A DNA stretch of 26,757 nucleotides from JAXHLG01 sp046497225 (GTDB taxonomy: Bacteria; Patescibacteriota; Minisyncoccia; Moranbacterales; DUUL01). The notes below the pieces were generated by a model that worked only from the letters and a program-made list of their open reading frames with translations, did not search any database and was not told the DNA's origin. How positions within the stretch are numbered: the first letter of the stretch is position 1; every line of letters begins with the position of its first letter. The position numbers and the translations under genes are program-made. Of this stretch, positions 1 to 6,229 are shown one piece after another. The stretch covers positions 1 through 26,757 of the forward strand of contig JAWOGA010000013.1 in assembly GCA_046497225.1 (NCBI GenBank), written 5' to 3'.

Positions 1-229
1 GTTCACGATCCTTGTTTTTCAGGGCCATTTCCCTGTCTCCGGATTCCGCCTTTTTAACAGCTCTACCCACAGGCTCTTCTCCTTCTATATTCTTATCCTT
101 AACCAAAACTTCAGCCAAAAAAGAACCGCCCCAGTTATGGCTCACCATTAAAGTATCCCCCGCTTCAATATTTTCTAAACTACAATAAATATTTTTGGGC
201 TGATCCCATTCAAAAAATCTTACAATCAT
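1..229 (-). CDS. PSP1-domain protein, partial (C-terminus outside window)
   Basis: The ATG at 229-227 opens a frame that runs off the left edge of the window, giving 76 residues. The N-terminus begins MIVRFFEWDQPKNIYC. It continues with a short beta-rich stretch (GDTLMVSHNWGGSFLAEVL) and then a charged segment with VGRAV near residue 55. This order, a GD-x-x-V strand pair followed by an R-A then an Asp/Arg/Lys/Glu-rich helix, resembles the start of PSP1-domain (YaaT-like) proteins. Members of that family are poorly understood soluble proteins; Bacillus YaaT is linked to sporulation phosphorelay and RNA-processing complexes. The start lies 12 bases after the tsf stop, so it is probably the last or a later gene of the rpsB-tsf operon. 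There is no Shine-Dalgarno. The family call rests on a fragment read by eye, so it is moderate at best. Confidence 0.55.
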   Translation of the reverse strand, partial: MIVRFFEWDQPKNIYCSLENIEAGDTLMVSHNWGGSFLAEVLVKDKNIEGEEPVGRAVKKAESGDREMALKNKDRE

Positions 230-241
230 AAGTAATTCTAA

Positions 242-820
242 TTAAATTTCCATTCTCACAAACTCACCAAGTTCAATATTCTCACCTAATTTGGCAATTT
301 TTTCTTTTATATACTCCTCTACTGTTTTATCTTGATCTTTGACAAAAACCTGGGTTAGCAAGGCTGATTCCTTTCTTAGCTTATCCTCTTTTCCCTGTAG
401 AATTTTTTCTTTAATTTCCTCCGGTTTATTTTCTTTTTCCAATTCTTTTTTCCAATACTCTTTTTTGCCTTCAATTGTTTCACCGGAAACTTCATCCGGC
501 TTAACAGCCACCGGATTCATTGCAGCCACCTGCATAGCCAGATCTCTGGCCAATTCTTTAAATTCTTCATTTTTAGCTACGAAATCGGTTTCACAGTAAA
601 CTTTTATTAAAGACGCTTGTTTTCCGTCTGTGTGCACATATTGTCCGATTAATCCCTCTTTTGTCTCCCGATCCTTCTTTTTCCCCGCTTTTTCAAGCCC
701 TTTTTGTTTAAGTATTTCCAAAGCTTTTTCCTCTTCTCCCTTGGCTTCGTCTAAAGCTTTTTTCACATCAACTACGCCTGCGCCGGTTAAATCTCTAATT
801 TTTTTTATTTTTTCCATCAT
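242..820 (-). CDS. tsf: Elongation factor Ts (short form)
   Basis: EF-Ts is the guanine-nucleotide exchange factor that regenerates EF-Tu-GTP in the cytoplasm. The N-terminal UBA-like segment is clear (IKKIRDLTGAGVVDVKKAL, about residues 4-22), and the EF-Tu-contacting signature TDFVAKNEEF follows at about residues 78-87. The protein is about 192 residues, much shorter than the E. coli protein (283) and closer to the compact Thermus-type form with a single core subdomain. Two ATGs lie in tandem at 820 and 817. The frame stays open upstream to 922 inside rpsB, but those extra 34 residues do not look like EF-Ts, so I start at 820. It is the second gene after rpsB with a 70-base gap that holds a small hairpin (843-861). 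No Shine-Dalgarno is visible. Confidence 0.95.
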   Translation of the reverse strand: MMEKIKKIRDLTGAGVVDVKKALDEAKGEEEKALEILKQKGLEKAGKKKDRETKEGLIGQYVHTDGKQASLIKVYCETDFVAKNEEFKELARDLAMQVAAMNPVAVKPDEVSGETIEGKKEYWKKELEKENKPEEIKEKILQGKEDKLRKESALLTQVFVKDQDKTVEEYIKEKIAKLGENIELGEFVRMEI

Positions 821-842
821 AAGATATAAAAACCAATAAACC

Positions 843-861
843 TGTGTTTGCAAAAAACACA
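843..861 (-). promoter_or_regulatory. Hairpin in the rpsB-tsf spacer
   Basis: TGTGTTT at 843-849 pairs perfectly with AAACACA at 855-861 across a five-base loop, 23 bases upstream of the tsf start. In the minus-strand transcript it could affect the ratio of S2 to EF-Ts or act as a processing site. No T-run follows it closely, so it is not a strong terminator. The role is inference. Confidence 0.3.
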
Positions 862-890
862 AATAAACGGTTACGGTTAATGCTTCAAAG

Positions 891-1682
891 TTACTTGTTA
901 ATATTAGTTTTTTTGGATTCAAGGGACTTTTTCAGAAAAACTCCCAGAAGATATTTTAAAGAAGACAGCGCGTCATTGTTAGCCGGAATAGGATAGTCAA
1001 CATCTTTGGGGTTATCATTACTATCCACTAAAGCAACTACCTTAACACCTTGTTTTTTGGCTTCTTCCAGGGCAAGGCGATCTTTTTGAATATCAAGAAT
1101 CAAAACAGCTTGGGGAATCTTCTTCATATTCATCAATCCTCCCATTTTTTCTTCCAGCTTATCCAGTTCTTTTTTTAGTTTTATCTTCTCAAGTTTGGTT
1201 AAATAATCAAAACTACCCTTTTCCAGAGCTTCTTTATTATCCTTTAAATATTTTAATCTTTTAGAAATAATTCCAAAATTAGTAAAAGTCCCACCCAGCC
1301 ATCTTTCGTTAACATAAGGCATATCAAGCTTCCGGGCAACCTTTTCTACCAGCGCTTTGGCTTGTTTTTTTGTTCCCACAATTAAAATTTTCTCATCTCT
1401 GCTTATTAAGCCTTGCAAGTAATCAAGCGCTTCTTTGTATAATTCAGCGGTTTTTTCCAAATTAATAATACTTATGCCCTTGCGGATGCCAAAAACATAA
1501 GAATCCATTTGAGGATTTCGGGCTGATTTCTTATGTCCGAAATGCACACCCGATTTTAACATTTCCTCAATGGAAATATCATATTTATTATCCGAAGAGG
1601 TTTCTTTTTTTGCTGCAACCTCGCCGGTTTTTACACTCTCGGTTTCTTCGCTTAAGCCGGAGTCATTCTTTTTTTCCGTCAT
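891..1682 (-). CDS. rpsB: 30S ribosomal protein S2
   Basis: S2 is a late-assembling protein of the small ribosomal subunit. The family signature is clear: MLKSGVHFGHKK at about residues 42-53, then RNPQMDSYVFGIRKGISIIN, the ERWLGGTFTNF motif near residues 126-136, and VALVDSNDNPKDVDYPIPAN near the C-terminus. The length of 263 residues is normal. The first 35 or so residues are a low-complexity charged extension (Glu/Lys/Ser/Thr-rich) not found in E. coli S2; a shorter start inside it cannot be excluded. The gene heads the operon rpsB-tsf-PSP1, which is the usual rpsB-tsf order. Its 5' side faces pnp across a 353-base divergent spacer. No Shine-Dalgarno precedes the ATG. Confidence 0.96.
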   Translation of the reverse strand: MTEKKNDSGLSEETESVKTGEVAAKKETSSDNKYDISIEEMLKSGVHFGHKKSARNPQMDSYVFGIRKGISIINLEKTAELYKEALDYLQGLISRDEKILIVGTKKQAKALVEKVARKLDMPYVNERWLGGTFTNFGIISKRLKYLKDNKEALEKGSFDYLTKLEKIKLKKELDKLEEKMGGLMNMKKIPQAVLILDIQKDRLALEEAKKQGVKVVALVDSNDNPKDVDYPIPANNDALSSLKYLLGVFLKKSLESKKTNINK

Positions 1683-2035
1683 ATTCTTTAATTACTTTTT
1701 ACCTTTATCCTCTACTTGATTTTGAAAAATACCAGCCAAACCGAAATAACGGCAGGAAGGCTGAAAATCAAATATGAGTTTTTGTCACCAAGTTGTTGAT
1801 GACTAAAAATAAGCTAACATATTCCCGCGCTCTTGTAAAGGAAAACATTGGTTTTTAAACCGAATTGACTAAAAGGAAGGAAGATGTTAGCCTTGTTAAA
1901 GAAGTATTCGAGCAAACTGGTCAAACTCGATATTTTGTTAATTCCTTAATAAATAATTAAATTTTTGGTCTGCAGACATCTAAGTGCAAGAGTCTTCTCT
2001 TCTCTTATAGTTTGCAGGTCAAAAAATAAAAAACT
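1683..2035. other. Divergent rpsB/pnp spacer with several hairpins
   Basis: This 353-base stretch has no convincing gene. It holds three local foldbacks. The first is CAGCC paired with GGCTG around 1733-1764. The second is GTCACCAA / TTGATGAC at about 1785-1804, with a GTTG loop and one mismatch. The third is AAGCTAACAT (1811-1820) paired with ATGTTAGCCTT (1884-1894, one bulged C), enclosing a small GGTTT/AAACC hairpin at 1850-1861. It could be the leader of either rpsB (S2 autoregulatory leaders are known in bacteria) or pnp (whose leader is processed by RNase III in E. coli). Which strand is transcribed here cannot be decided by eye. Confidence 0.4.
1935..1963 (+). promoter_or_regulatory. 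Candidate pnp promoter
   Basis: TTGTTA (1935-1940) and TAAATT (1958-1963) are separated by 17 bases, about 75 bases upstream of the pnp start. Both hexamers are imperfect and the region is AT-rich, so this is a weak candidate. Confidence 0.3.
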
Positions 2036-4135
2036 ATGGAAAGTAAAAAATTCTCAACCCAAATAGCGGGAAAAGAGTTAGTAGTAGAAACCGGCTCGCT
2101 AGCCCAGCAAGCCAACGGCTCCGTTACCGTAAGATACGGAGATACAATGGTTTTAGCTACTGCTACCATGAGCGAAAAAAAGGCGGATCACTTAGGATTT
2201 TTCCCTTTAATGGTGGATTATGAAGAAAAATACTACGCAGGAGGGAAAATAAAAGGATCCAGATTCATCAAAAGAGAAGGCAGGCCTTCTGATGAAGCTG
2301 TTTTAACCTCCAGGTTAATCGACAGAACCGTTAGACCCCTCTTTGATCATCGAATGAGAAATGAAGTGCAAGTAATTGTGACAGTTTTTTCTTATGATCA
2401 AAAAAATGATCCGGATATAATCTCTGTAATTGCCGCTTCTCTGGCCTTGTCAATTTCCGATATCCCCTGGAACGGCCCGGTCGCCGCACTAAAAATCGGC
2501 GAAAAAGAAGGAGAGTTGACCGTCAATCCTTACAAAGAAAAGGACTTGAACTCCGATTTAGACATACTCGCCGCCGGAACAGAAGATAAAATTAACATGA
2601 TTGAAGCCCAGGCCAGCGAATGCCCTGAAGAAAAAGCGGAAAAAGCCTTCTTTATGGCTCAAGAGTATCTAAAAGAAATAAACCTATTTGAAAAAGAAAT
2701 CATTGAAAAAATTGGAAAAAAGAAAACTGAAGTAGACCTCACGGAGCCTTCCGAAGAATTTATTCAAGAAGTTACTTCTTTTCTAAAAGAAAAAGATTTA
2801 GCCGGAGCTCTTTATAGTCCAAGCAAAGAAGAATCTAAAAAGAAAATGAATGAAATTAAAGATTCTTTAATGACAAACATTGAAGAAATTCATGAAGAAG
2901 ATGAAATCTCCCAAAGAAAGGCCGAAGCAGAATTTTTATTTGAAGAATTTTTAGACGCTGTTTTACACCGCAGAGTGTTAGATAAAGACCAAAGACCGGA
3001 CGGAAGAAAAATGGATGAAATCAGAAATATTTCCTGTCAAGTAGGTTTATTACCAAGAACTCACGGATCCGGACTTTTCAACAGAGGAGAGACTCAAGCT
3101 CTCACTATTGCCACACTCGGATCTCCAGGAGCGGAGCAAATAGTGGAAACAATGGAAAAAGAAGAAAAGAAAAGATATATGCATCACTACAACTTCCCCC
3201 CTTACAGTGTAGGAGAAGTTAAAATGATGAGAGGGCCGGGAAGAAGAGAAATCGGCCATGGAGCCTTAGCTGAAAAAGCGCTGGAGCCGGTCTTGCCAAG
3301 CAAAGAATCCTTTCCTTACACTATAAGATTGGTAAGTGAAATCTTGTCAGCCAATGGATCTTCTTCTATGGCGGCAACTTGCGGATCAACCTTGGCTTTA
3401 ATGGATGCGGGGGTGCCCATCACAAAACCGGTTGCCGGAATTGCCATGGGAATAATCACAGAAAAGGAAGGAAATTACAAAATTCTATCCGATATTCAAG
3501 GACCGGAAGATCATTGGGGAGATATGGATTTTAAAATAGCAGGGACCAAAGACGGAATAACCGCCATTCAATTGGATGTAAAAATAGAAGGAATAACTCC
3601 GGATATAGTCAAAAATGTTCTCTCTGAAGCTAAAAAACGAAGACTTGAGATTCTTGACAAGATGCTTGAAGTTATCCCCGAACCCAGAAAAGAACTTTCT
3701 TCTTATGCGCCCGCGATTATAAACATAAAAATCAATCCGGATAAAATAAGAGAAGTTATCGGTCCCGGAGGAAAAGTAATCAACGAAATTATAGAAGAAA
3801 CCGAAACTGAAATAGACATAGAAGATGACGGAAACGTATACATCACGGCCGAAAATAGAGAATCGGCAAATAAAGCCGAAAAATGGATAAAAAACCTTAC
3901 CAGAGAAGTTGTTGCCGGGGAATTTTTTGACGGGAAGGTTACCAGAATTATGAACTTTGGAGCATTTGTCGAAATACTACCCGGACAAGAAGGCTTGGTT
4001 CACATCTCGGAAATAGCGACGGAAAGAGTTGAAAAGGTTGAGGATTACCTAAAAAACGGGCAATTGATTAAAGTTAAGGTAAAGGAAATAGACTCTCAAG
4101 GGAGAATTAATCTTACCATGAAAAACCTAGAATAG
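2036..4135 (+). CDS. pnp: Polynucleotide phosphorylase
   Basis: PNPase is a phosphate-dependent 3'-5' exoribonuclease that works as a trimer in mRNA decay. The 699-residue protein has the full domain order. The first RNase PH domain spans about residues 10-140 (includes VRYGDTMVLATA), followed by a helical linker. The second RNase PH domain covers about 320-550, with PRTHGSGLFNRGETQ near 343. The metal-binding aspartates fall at D486 and D492 in DIQGPEDHWGDMDF, matching the E. coli numbering. A KH domain has its GPGGKV loop near 577, and an S1 domain begins FDGKVTRIMNFGAFVE near 632 and runs to the end. The length is close to the family norm of about 700. The gene stands alone and ends at a perfect palindromic terminator. 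No rpsO lies upstream, unlike in many bacteria. The leader is A-rich with no Shine-Dalgarno. Confidence 0.98.
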   Translation: MESKKFSTQIAGKELVVETGSLAQQANGSVTVRYGDTMVLATATMSEKKADHLGFFPLMVDYEEKYYAGGKIKGSRFIKREGRPSDEAVLTSRLIDRTVRPLFDHRMRNEVQVIVTVFSYDQKNDPDIISVIAASLALSISDIPWNGPVAALKIGEKEGELTVNPYKEKDLNSDLDILAAGTEDKINMIEAQASECPEEKAEKAFFMAQEYLKEINLFEKEIIEKIGKKKTEVDLTEPSEEFIQEVTSFLKEKDLAGALYSPSKEESKKKMNEIKDSLMTNIEEIHEEDEISQRKAEAEFLFEEFLDAVLHRRVLDKDQRPDGRKMDEIRNISCQVGLLPRTHGSGLFNRGETQALTIATLGSPGAEQIVETMEKEEKKRYMHHYNFPPYSVGEVKMMRGPGRREIGHGALAEKALEPVLPSKESFPYTIRLVSEILSANGSSSMAATCGSTLALMDAGVPITKPVAGIAMGIITEKEGNYKILSDIQGPEDHWGDMDFKIAGTKDGITAIQLDVKIEGITPDIVKNVLSEAKKRRLEILDKMLEVIPEPRKELSSYAPAIINIKINPDKIREVIGPGGKVINEIIEETETEIDIEDDGNVYITAENRESANKAEKWIKNLTREVVAGEFFDGKVTRIMNFGAFVEILPGQEGLVHISEIATERVEKVEDYLKNGQLIKVKVKEIDSQGRINLTMKNLE

Positions 4136-4157
4136 TTTTTTCTTGTTTATTTTTTCA

Positions 4158-4205
4158 ACAAAAGGCGTTGTTTAAACAACGCCTTTTGTGTTTTTATTTT
4201 TTATG
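4158..4205 (+). terminator. Intrinsic terminator after pnp
   Basis: A perfect 32-base palindrome (4158-4189) has arms ACAAAAGGCGTTG and CAACGCCTTTTGT around TTTAAA, and is followed by a T-rich tract. It begins 22 bases after the pnp stop. Confidence 0.9.
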
Positions 4206-4206
4206 T

Positions 4207-4212
4207 TATAAT
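4207..4212 (+). promoter_or_regulatory. Candidate -10 box for the 4351 gene
   Basis: TATAAT matches the consensus just after the pnp terminator and 138 bases before the next start. No good -35 hexamer is present at 16-18 bases, so only the -10 is supported. The leader that follows contains AAAAAAGATCTAA and a partial inverse copy near 4300-4313. Confidence 0.35.
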
Positions 4213-4350
4213 TTAACTAGTTAGATTTCAAAATAATCCTAAACAGAAGATTCCGGTTTTTGCAAAAAAGATCTAAGGTAAATTTTTTTCATTTAAAAAA
4301 TCTTTTTTAGATGGCACAATAATCTAAAACATTAATAATAAAAAATAAAA

Positions 4351-5574
4351 ATGAAAAACGAACAAGAAAATCAAAGCAACCAAGGAGGTAATATAAACTA
4401 CAAAATTCGTTCAATGGAAAGCGATTTAAACAACCTGGACTACAAAGAAGGCGTTTACAAAAAAGGAGAAAAAGAGGAGGAGGAAGACAACAAGCTCCAA
4501 CGACAAGAAGGAGCAAAAGAAAAACCCAAAGAAAAAGAATTAAAAAAAGAAGAATCCGAAGACTTCACAGAAGAGGAAAATCCCTTCTTGGAAGACATAC
4601 AAAAAGAAGAAAAAAGTATCTTTTCCGACTCCAATGAAAAAGACAAACAACAAAAACACTCACCTTCTCCCAAAAAAACTACTCCCTCTAAACCTCCTCA
4701 AAACAAAACTCTGCAAAAAGGCACTGTAAATAAAAAATTCAACTATACCCTATTGATATTCATAATGGCAGCCTCTGTTGCTGTTGCAGGTTCGGGAGCT
4801 TACTATTATTTTTTCCTCTTGGACAGCCAAGAAAAACAAGAAAGGCAGCCAAAAGAAGTAAACAGAAATGAGGAAGTGAATGAGGAAGTGAATGAGGAAG
4901 AAGAGGAGGAGGAAGTCACTCAAGAAAAAGACCTCTTTTCTCAGGAATTATCGGAGCCTGATTTTGTTATAGAGAAAGAAAATGAAGACAACCTAATCCA
5001 ACAAATAGAAAAAAGGCTTGCTGTCTCGGAAAATAATAATGGTAAGCTTTACACTTTCAAAAAAGATGATGATTTTATGAACGGAGAAGAGGTAACGGAA
5101 GGTTTAAATATAACCATAAACAACAGCATAACAAACAATTTGGAAAAGAGTTGGATAATGACGAATGAAAATGATTTTTCTTTAATATTCAAAATTAACG
5201 AAGATGCAAGAAATTCTCTAAAACCACAAGTTAAAGAAATTGAATCCTCATTGCCTGAGGAAATGGAGTCTCTTTATTCAATATTTGGCAAAAATCTCTC
5301 AACAACCAAAGAGGAAATTTCTTTTAAAACAAGCACCATAAATGAAAACATGAGATATTTTAATTTCGATGAAGATTCAGCTGAAACTTCTCTTGATTGG
5401 GGAATAGTAGAGAAGCATTATTTGGTTTTTTCCACTTCTAAAGACATGACTGAATACATTACAGAAATAGTAGAATCAAAAAACAATGCGAATGTTGATA
5501 ATAATCAAGGCAACAACCCAAGGAAAGAAGAAAATCAAATAAATGAATCACCCAGCGAGCCCAGCAATGAATAA
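4351..5574 (+). CDS. Single-pass membrane protein with charged cytoplasmic tail, unknown function
   Basis: I do not recognise a characterised family. The 407-residue protein has three parts. Residues 1-125 are hydrophilic and low-complexity, rich in Glu, Lys, Asn, Ser and Pro. One transmembrane helix lies at about 130-157 (NYTLLIFIMAASVAVAGSGA is its core). An outside region of about 250 residues begins with an acidic repeat (EVNEEVNEEEEEEE) and then forms a mixed domain from about 195 to 375. That domain ends with a strand pair of the type MRYFNFDED...SLDWGIVEKHYLVFSTSK. The last 35 residues are again Asn/Glu/Pro-rich. With no signal-peptide cleavage site evident, an N-in, C-out type II topology is likely. 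The start is the first ATG after the A-rich leader; there is no Shine-Dalgarno. It is monocistronic, with terminators before and after. Confidence 0.75.
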   Translation: MKNEQENQSNQGGNINYKIRSMESDLNNLDYKEGVYKKGEKEEEEDNKLQRQEGAKEKPKEKELKKEESEDFTEEENPFLEDIQKEEKSIFSDSNEKDKQQKHSPSPKKTTPSKPPQNKTLQKGTVNKKFNYTLLIFIMAASVAVAGSGAYYYFFLLDSQEKQERQPKEVNRNEEVNEEVNEEEEEEEVTQEKDLFSQELSEPDFVIEKENEDNLIQQIEKRLAVSENNNGKLYTFKKDDDFMNGEEVTEGLNITINNSITNNLEKSWIMTNENDFSLIFKINEDARNSLKPQVKEIESSLPEEMESLYSIFGKNLSTTKEEISFKTSTINENMRYFNFDEDSAETSLDWGIVEKHYLVFSTSKDMTEYITEIVESKNNANVDNNQGNNPRKEENQINESPSEPSNE

Positions 5575-5585
5575 CGGTCTTTAAT

Positions 5586-5614
5586 GGATTTTAATTCAAT
5601 AAAAATCCCTTTTT
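5586..5614 (+). terminator. Candidate terminator after the 4351 gene
   Basis: GGATTTT (5586-5592) pairs with AAAATCC (5602-5608) across a nine-base loop and is followed by C and five T. It starts 12 bases past the stop codon. The stem is short and AT-rich, so efficiency may be modest. Confidence 0.55.
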
Positions 5615-5650
5615 GCCTCAATAAGGAGAAAAACCGAAAACTTGAAACAA

Positions 5651-5679
5651 TTGACCGGAAGCCAAAATTATGCTATAAT
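5651..5679 (+). promoter_or_regulatory. Near-consensus sigma-70 promoter of the noncoding RNA
   Basis: TTGACC (-35, 5651-5656) and TATAAT (-10, 5674-5679) lie exactly 17 bases apart. Transcription would start near 5686. No plus-strand protein gene follows, and the next strong signal is a terminator at 6086-6107. Confidence 0.8.
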
Positions 5680-5685
5680 ACCTAT

Positions 5686-6107
5686 GTAAAACAAAAATTT
5701 TAGATGTTGTTCTTTCTCAATTCAAATTCCACTACTGTTCCACAGACGGCCGGAAAGTTCCAATCGCAATTTCCCCCTATTTGCGATTGGAACCCTCCGG
5801 CTGTCTCAGAAAAAACAAAAATAGAATCACCTTTAAAAATAAAAATAAAATGATTCAAGGGAATTATTAAATTCCATGGGATGGTAGAAGGAAAAAGGCA
5901 CACTCATCGAAGTGTGAGATATCTCCCGACTTTAGTCAACAAGTAGATTTGACTGCAGGCGATAAAGATTGCGGTTAAAGCTCGAAGATCTAAGTCGGTT
6001 ATTCCGGTGGCGCTGGGCCACCTAACAAACAAGGGCTTACAGCGCCCCGGAAACCTATTAAAAAACAACCGGAATAAATGAAAACAACGCTTAGAAGGCG
6101 TTTTTTT
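5686..6107 (+). ncRNA. Structured noncoding RNA of about 420 nt, family not recognised
   Basis: The unit is bounded by a near-consensus promoter and an intrinsic terminator and contains no plausible protein gene. Its paired elements are: (a) a 24-bp hairpin, 5744-5769 with 5781-5806, with one 2x2 mismatch and an 11-base loop containing five C; (b) CACACT/AGTGTG at 5899-5916; (c) CCGACTT (5926-5932) with AAGTCGG (5992-5998), enclosing two hairpins (5934-5939/5949-5954 and 5959-5963/5968-5972); (d) a perfect 10-bp helix, 5999-6008 with 6068-6077; (e) GGCGCTG (6009-6015) with CAGCGCC (6040-6046), which competes or forms a pseudoknot with a GGTGG/CCACC hairpin at 6006-6022. The size is like RNase P RNA or tmRNA. 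By eye I find none of the hallmarks of either, nor the SRP GGAA-loop motif, nor a 6S-like layout. Confidence 0.75.
6086..6107 (+). terminator. Intrinsic terminator of the noncoding RNA
   Basis: AACGCTT (6086-6092) pairs with AGGCGTT (6096-6102), with one G-U pair and a three-base loop. The run of seven T at 6101-6107 overlaps the stem end. Confidence 0.75.
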
Positions 6108-6118
6108 GTTTGGTTATT

Positions 6119-6156
6119 TAAAAAAACAAAGAACCGACCTATAAAGATCAGTTCTT
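6119..6156 (-). terminator. Intrinsic terminator of the ileS operon
   Basis: On the minus strand AAGAAC and GTTCTT close an imperfect hairpin (6129-6156, one mismatch, then GA/TC) followed by TG and a seven-T run (6120-6126). It lies about 75 bases after the ileS stop and faces the plus-strand terminator of the noncoding RNA. Confidence 0.7.
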
Positions 6157-6229
6157 GAAAATAGCAAGTATTGATTGTTTCTTATAATAATTGAGACACT
6201 ATTACGCATGTTGTTAATGGAAGCTTCTG

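Noticed and set aside
820..922. N-terminal extension of EF-Ts from the ATG at 922
   Set aside because: The 34 residues do not resemble EF-Ts, overlap the end of rpsB, and the family's start motif lies directly after the ATG pair at 820/817.
1862..1893. GGAAGGAAG resembling the SRP RNA loop motif
   Set aside because: The flanking bases cannot form the conserved stem around a GGAA loop, and the asymmetric-loop bases are missing.
5700..5903. 67-residue frame on the minus strand
   Set aside because: It lies entirely inside the paired elements of the noncoding RNA, with no start signal or protein-like composition.
5886..6060. Group I intron core
   Set aside because: No match to the P, Q, R or S core elements, and there is no interrupted gene on either side.
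5744..6077. RNase P RNA or tmRNA
   Set aside because: The length fits, but I see no GAGGAAAGUCC-like and ACAGAA core pairs, no tRNA-like ends and no tag reading frame. A covariance search is still needed.
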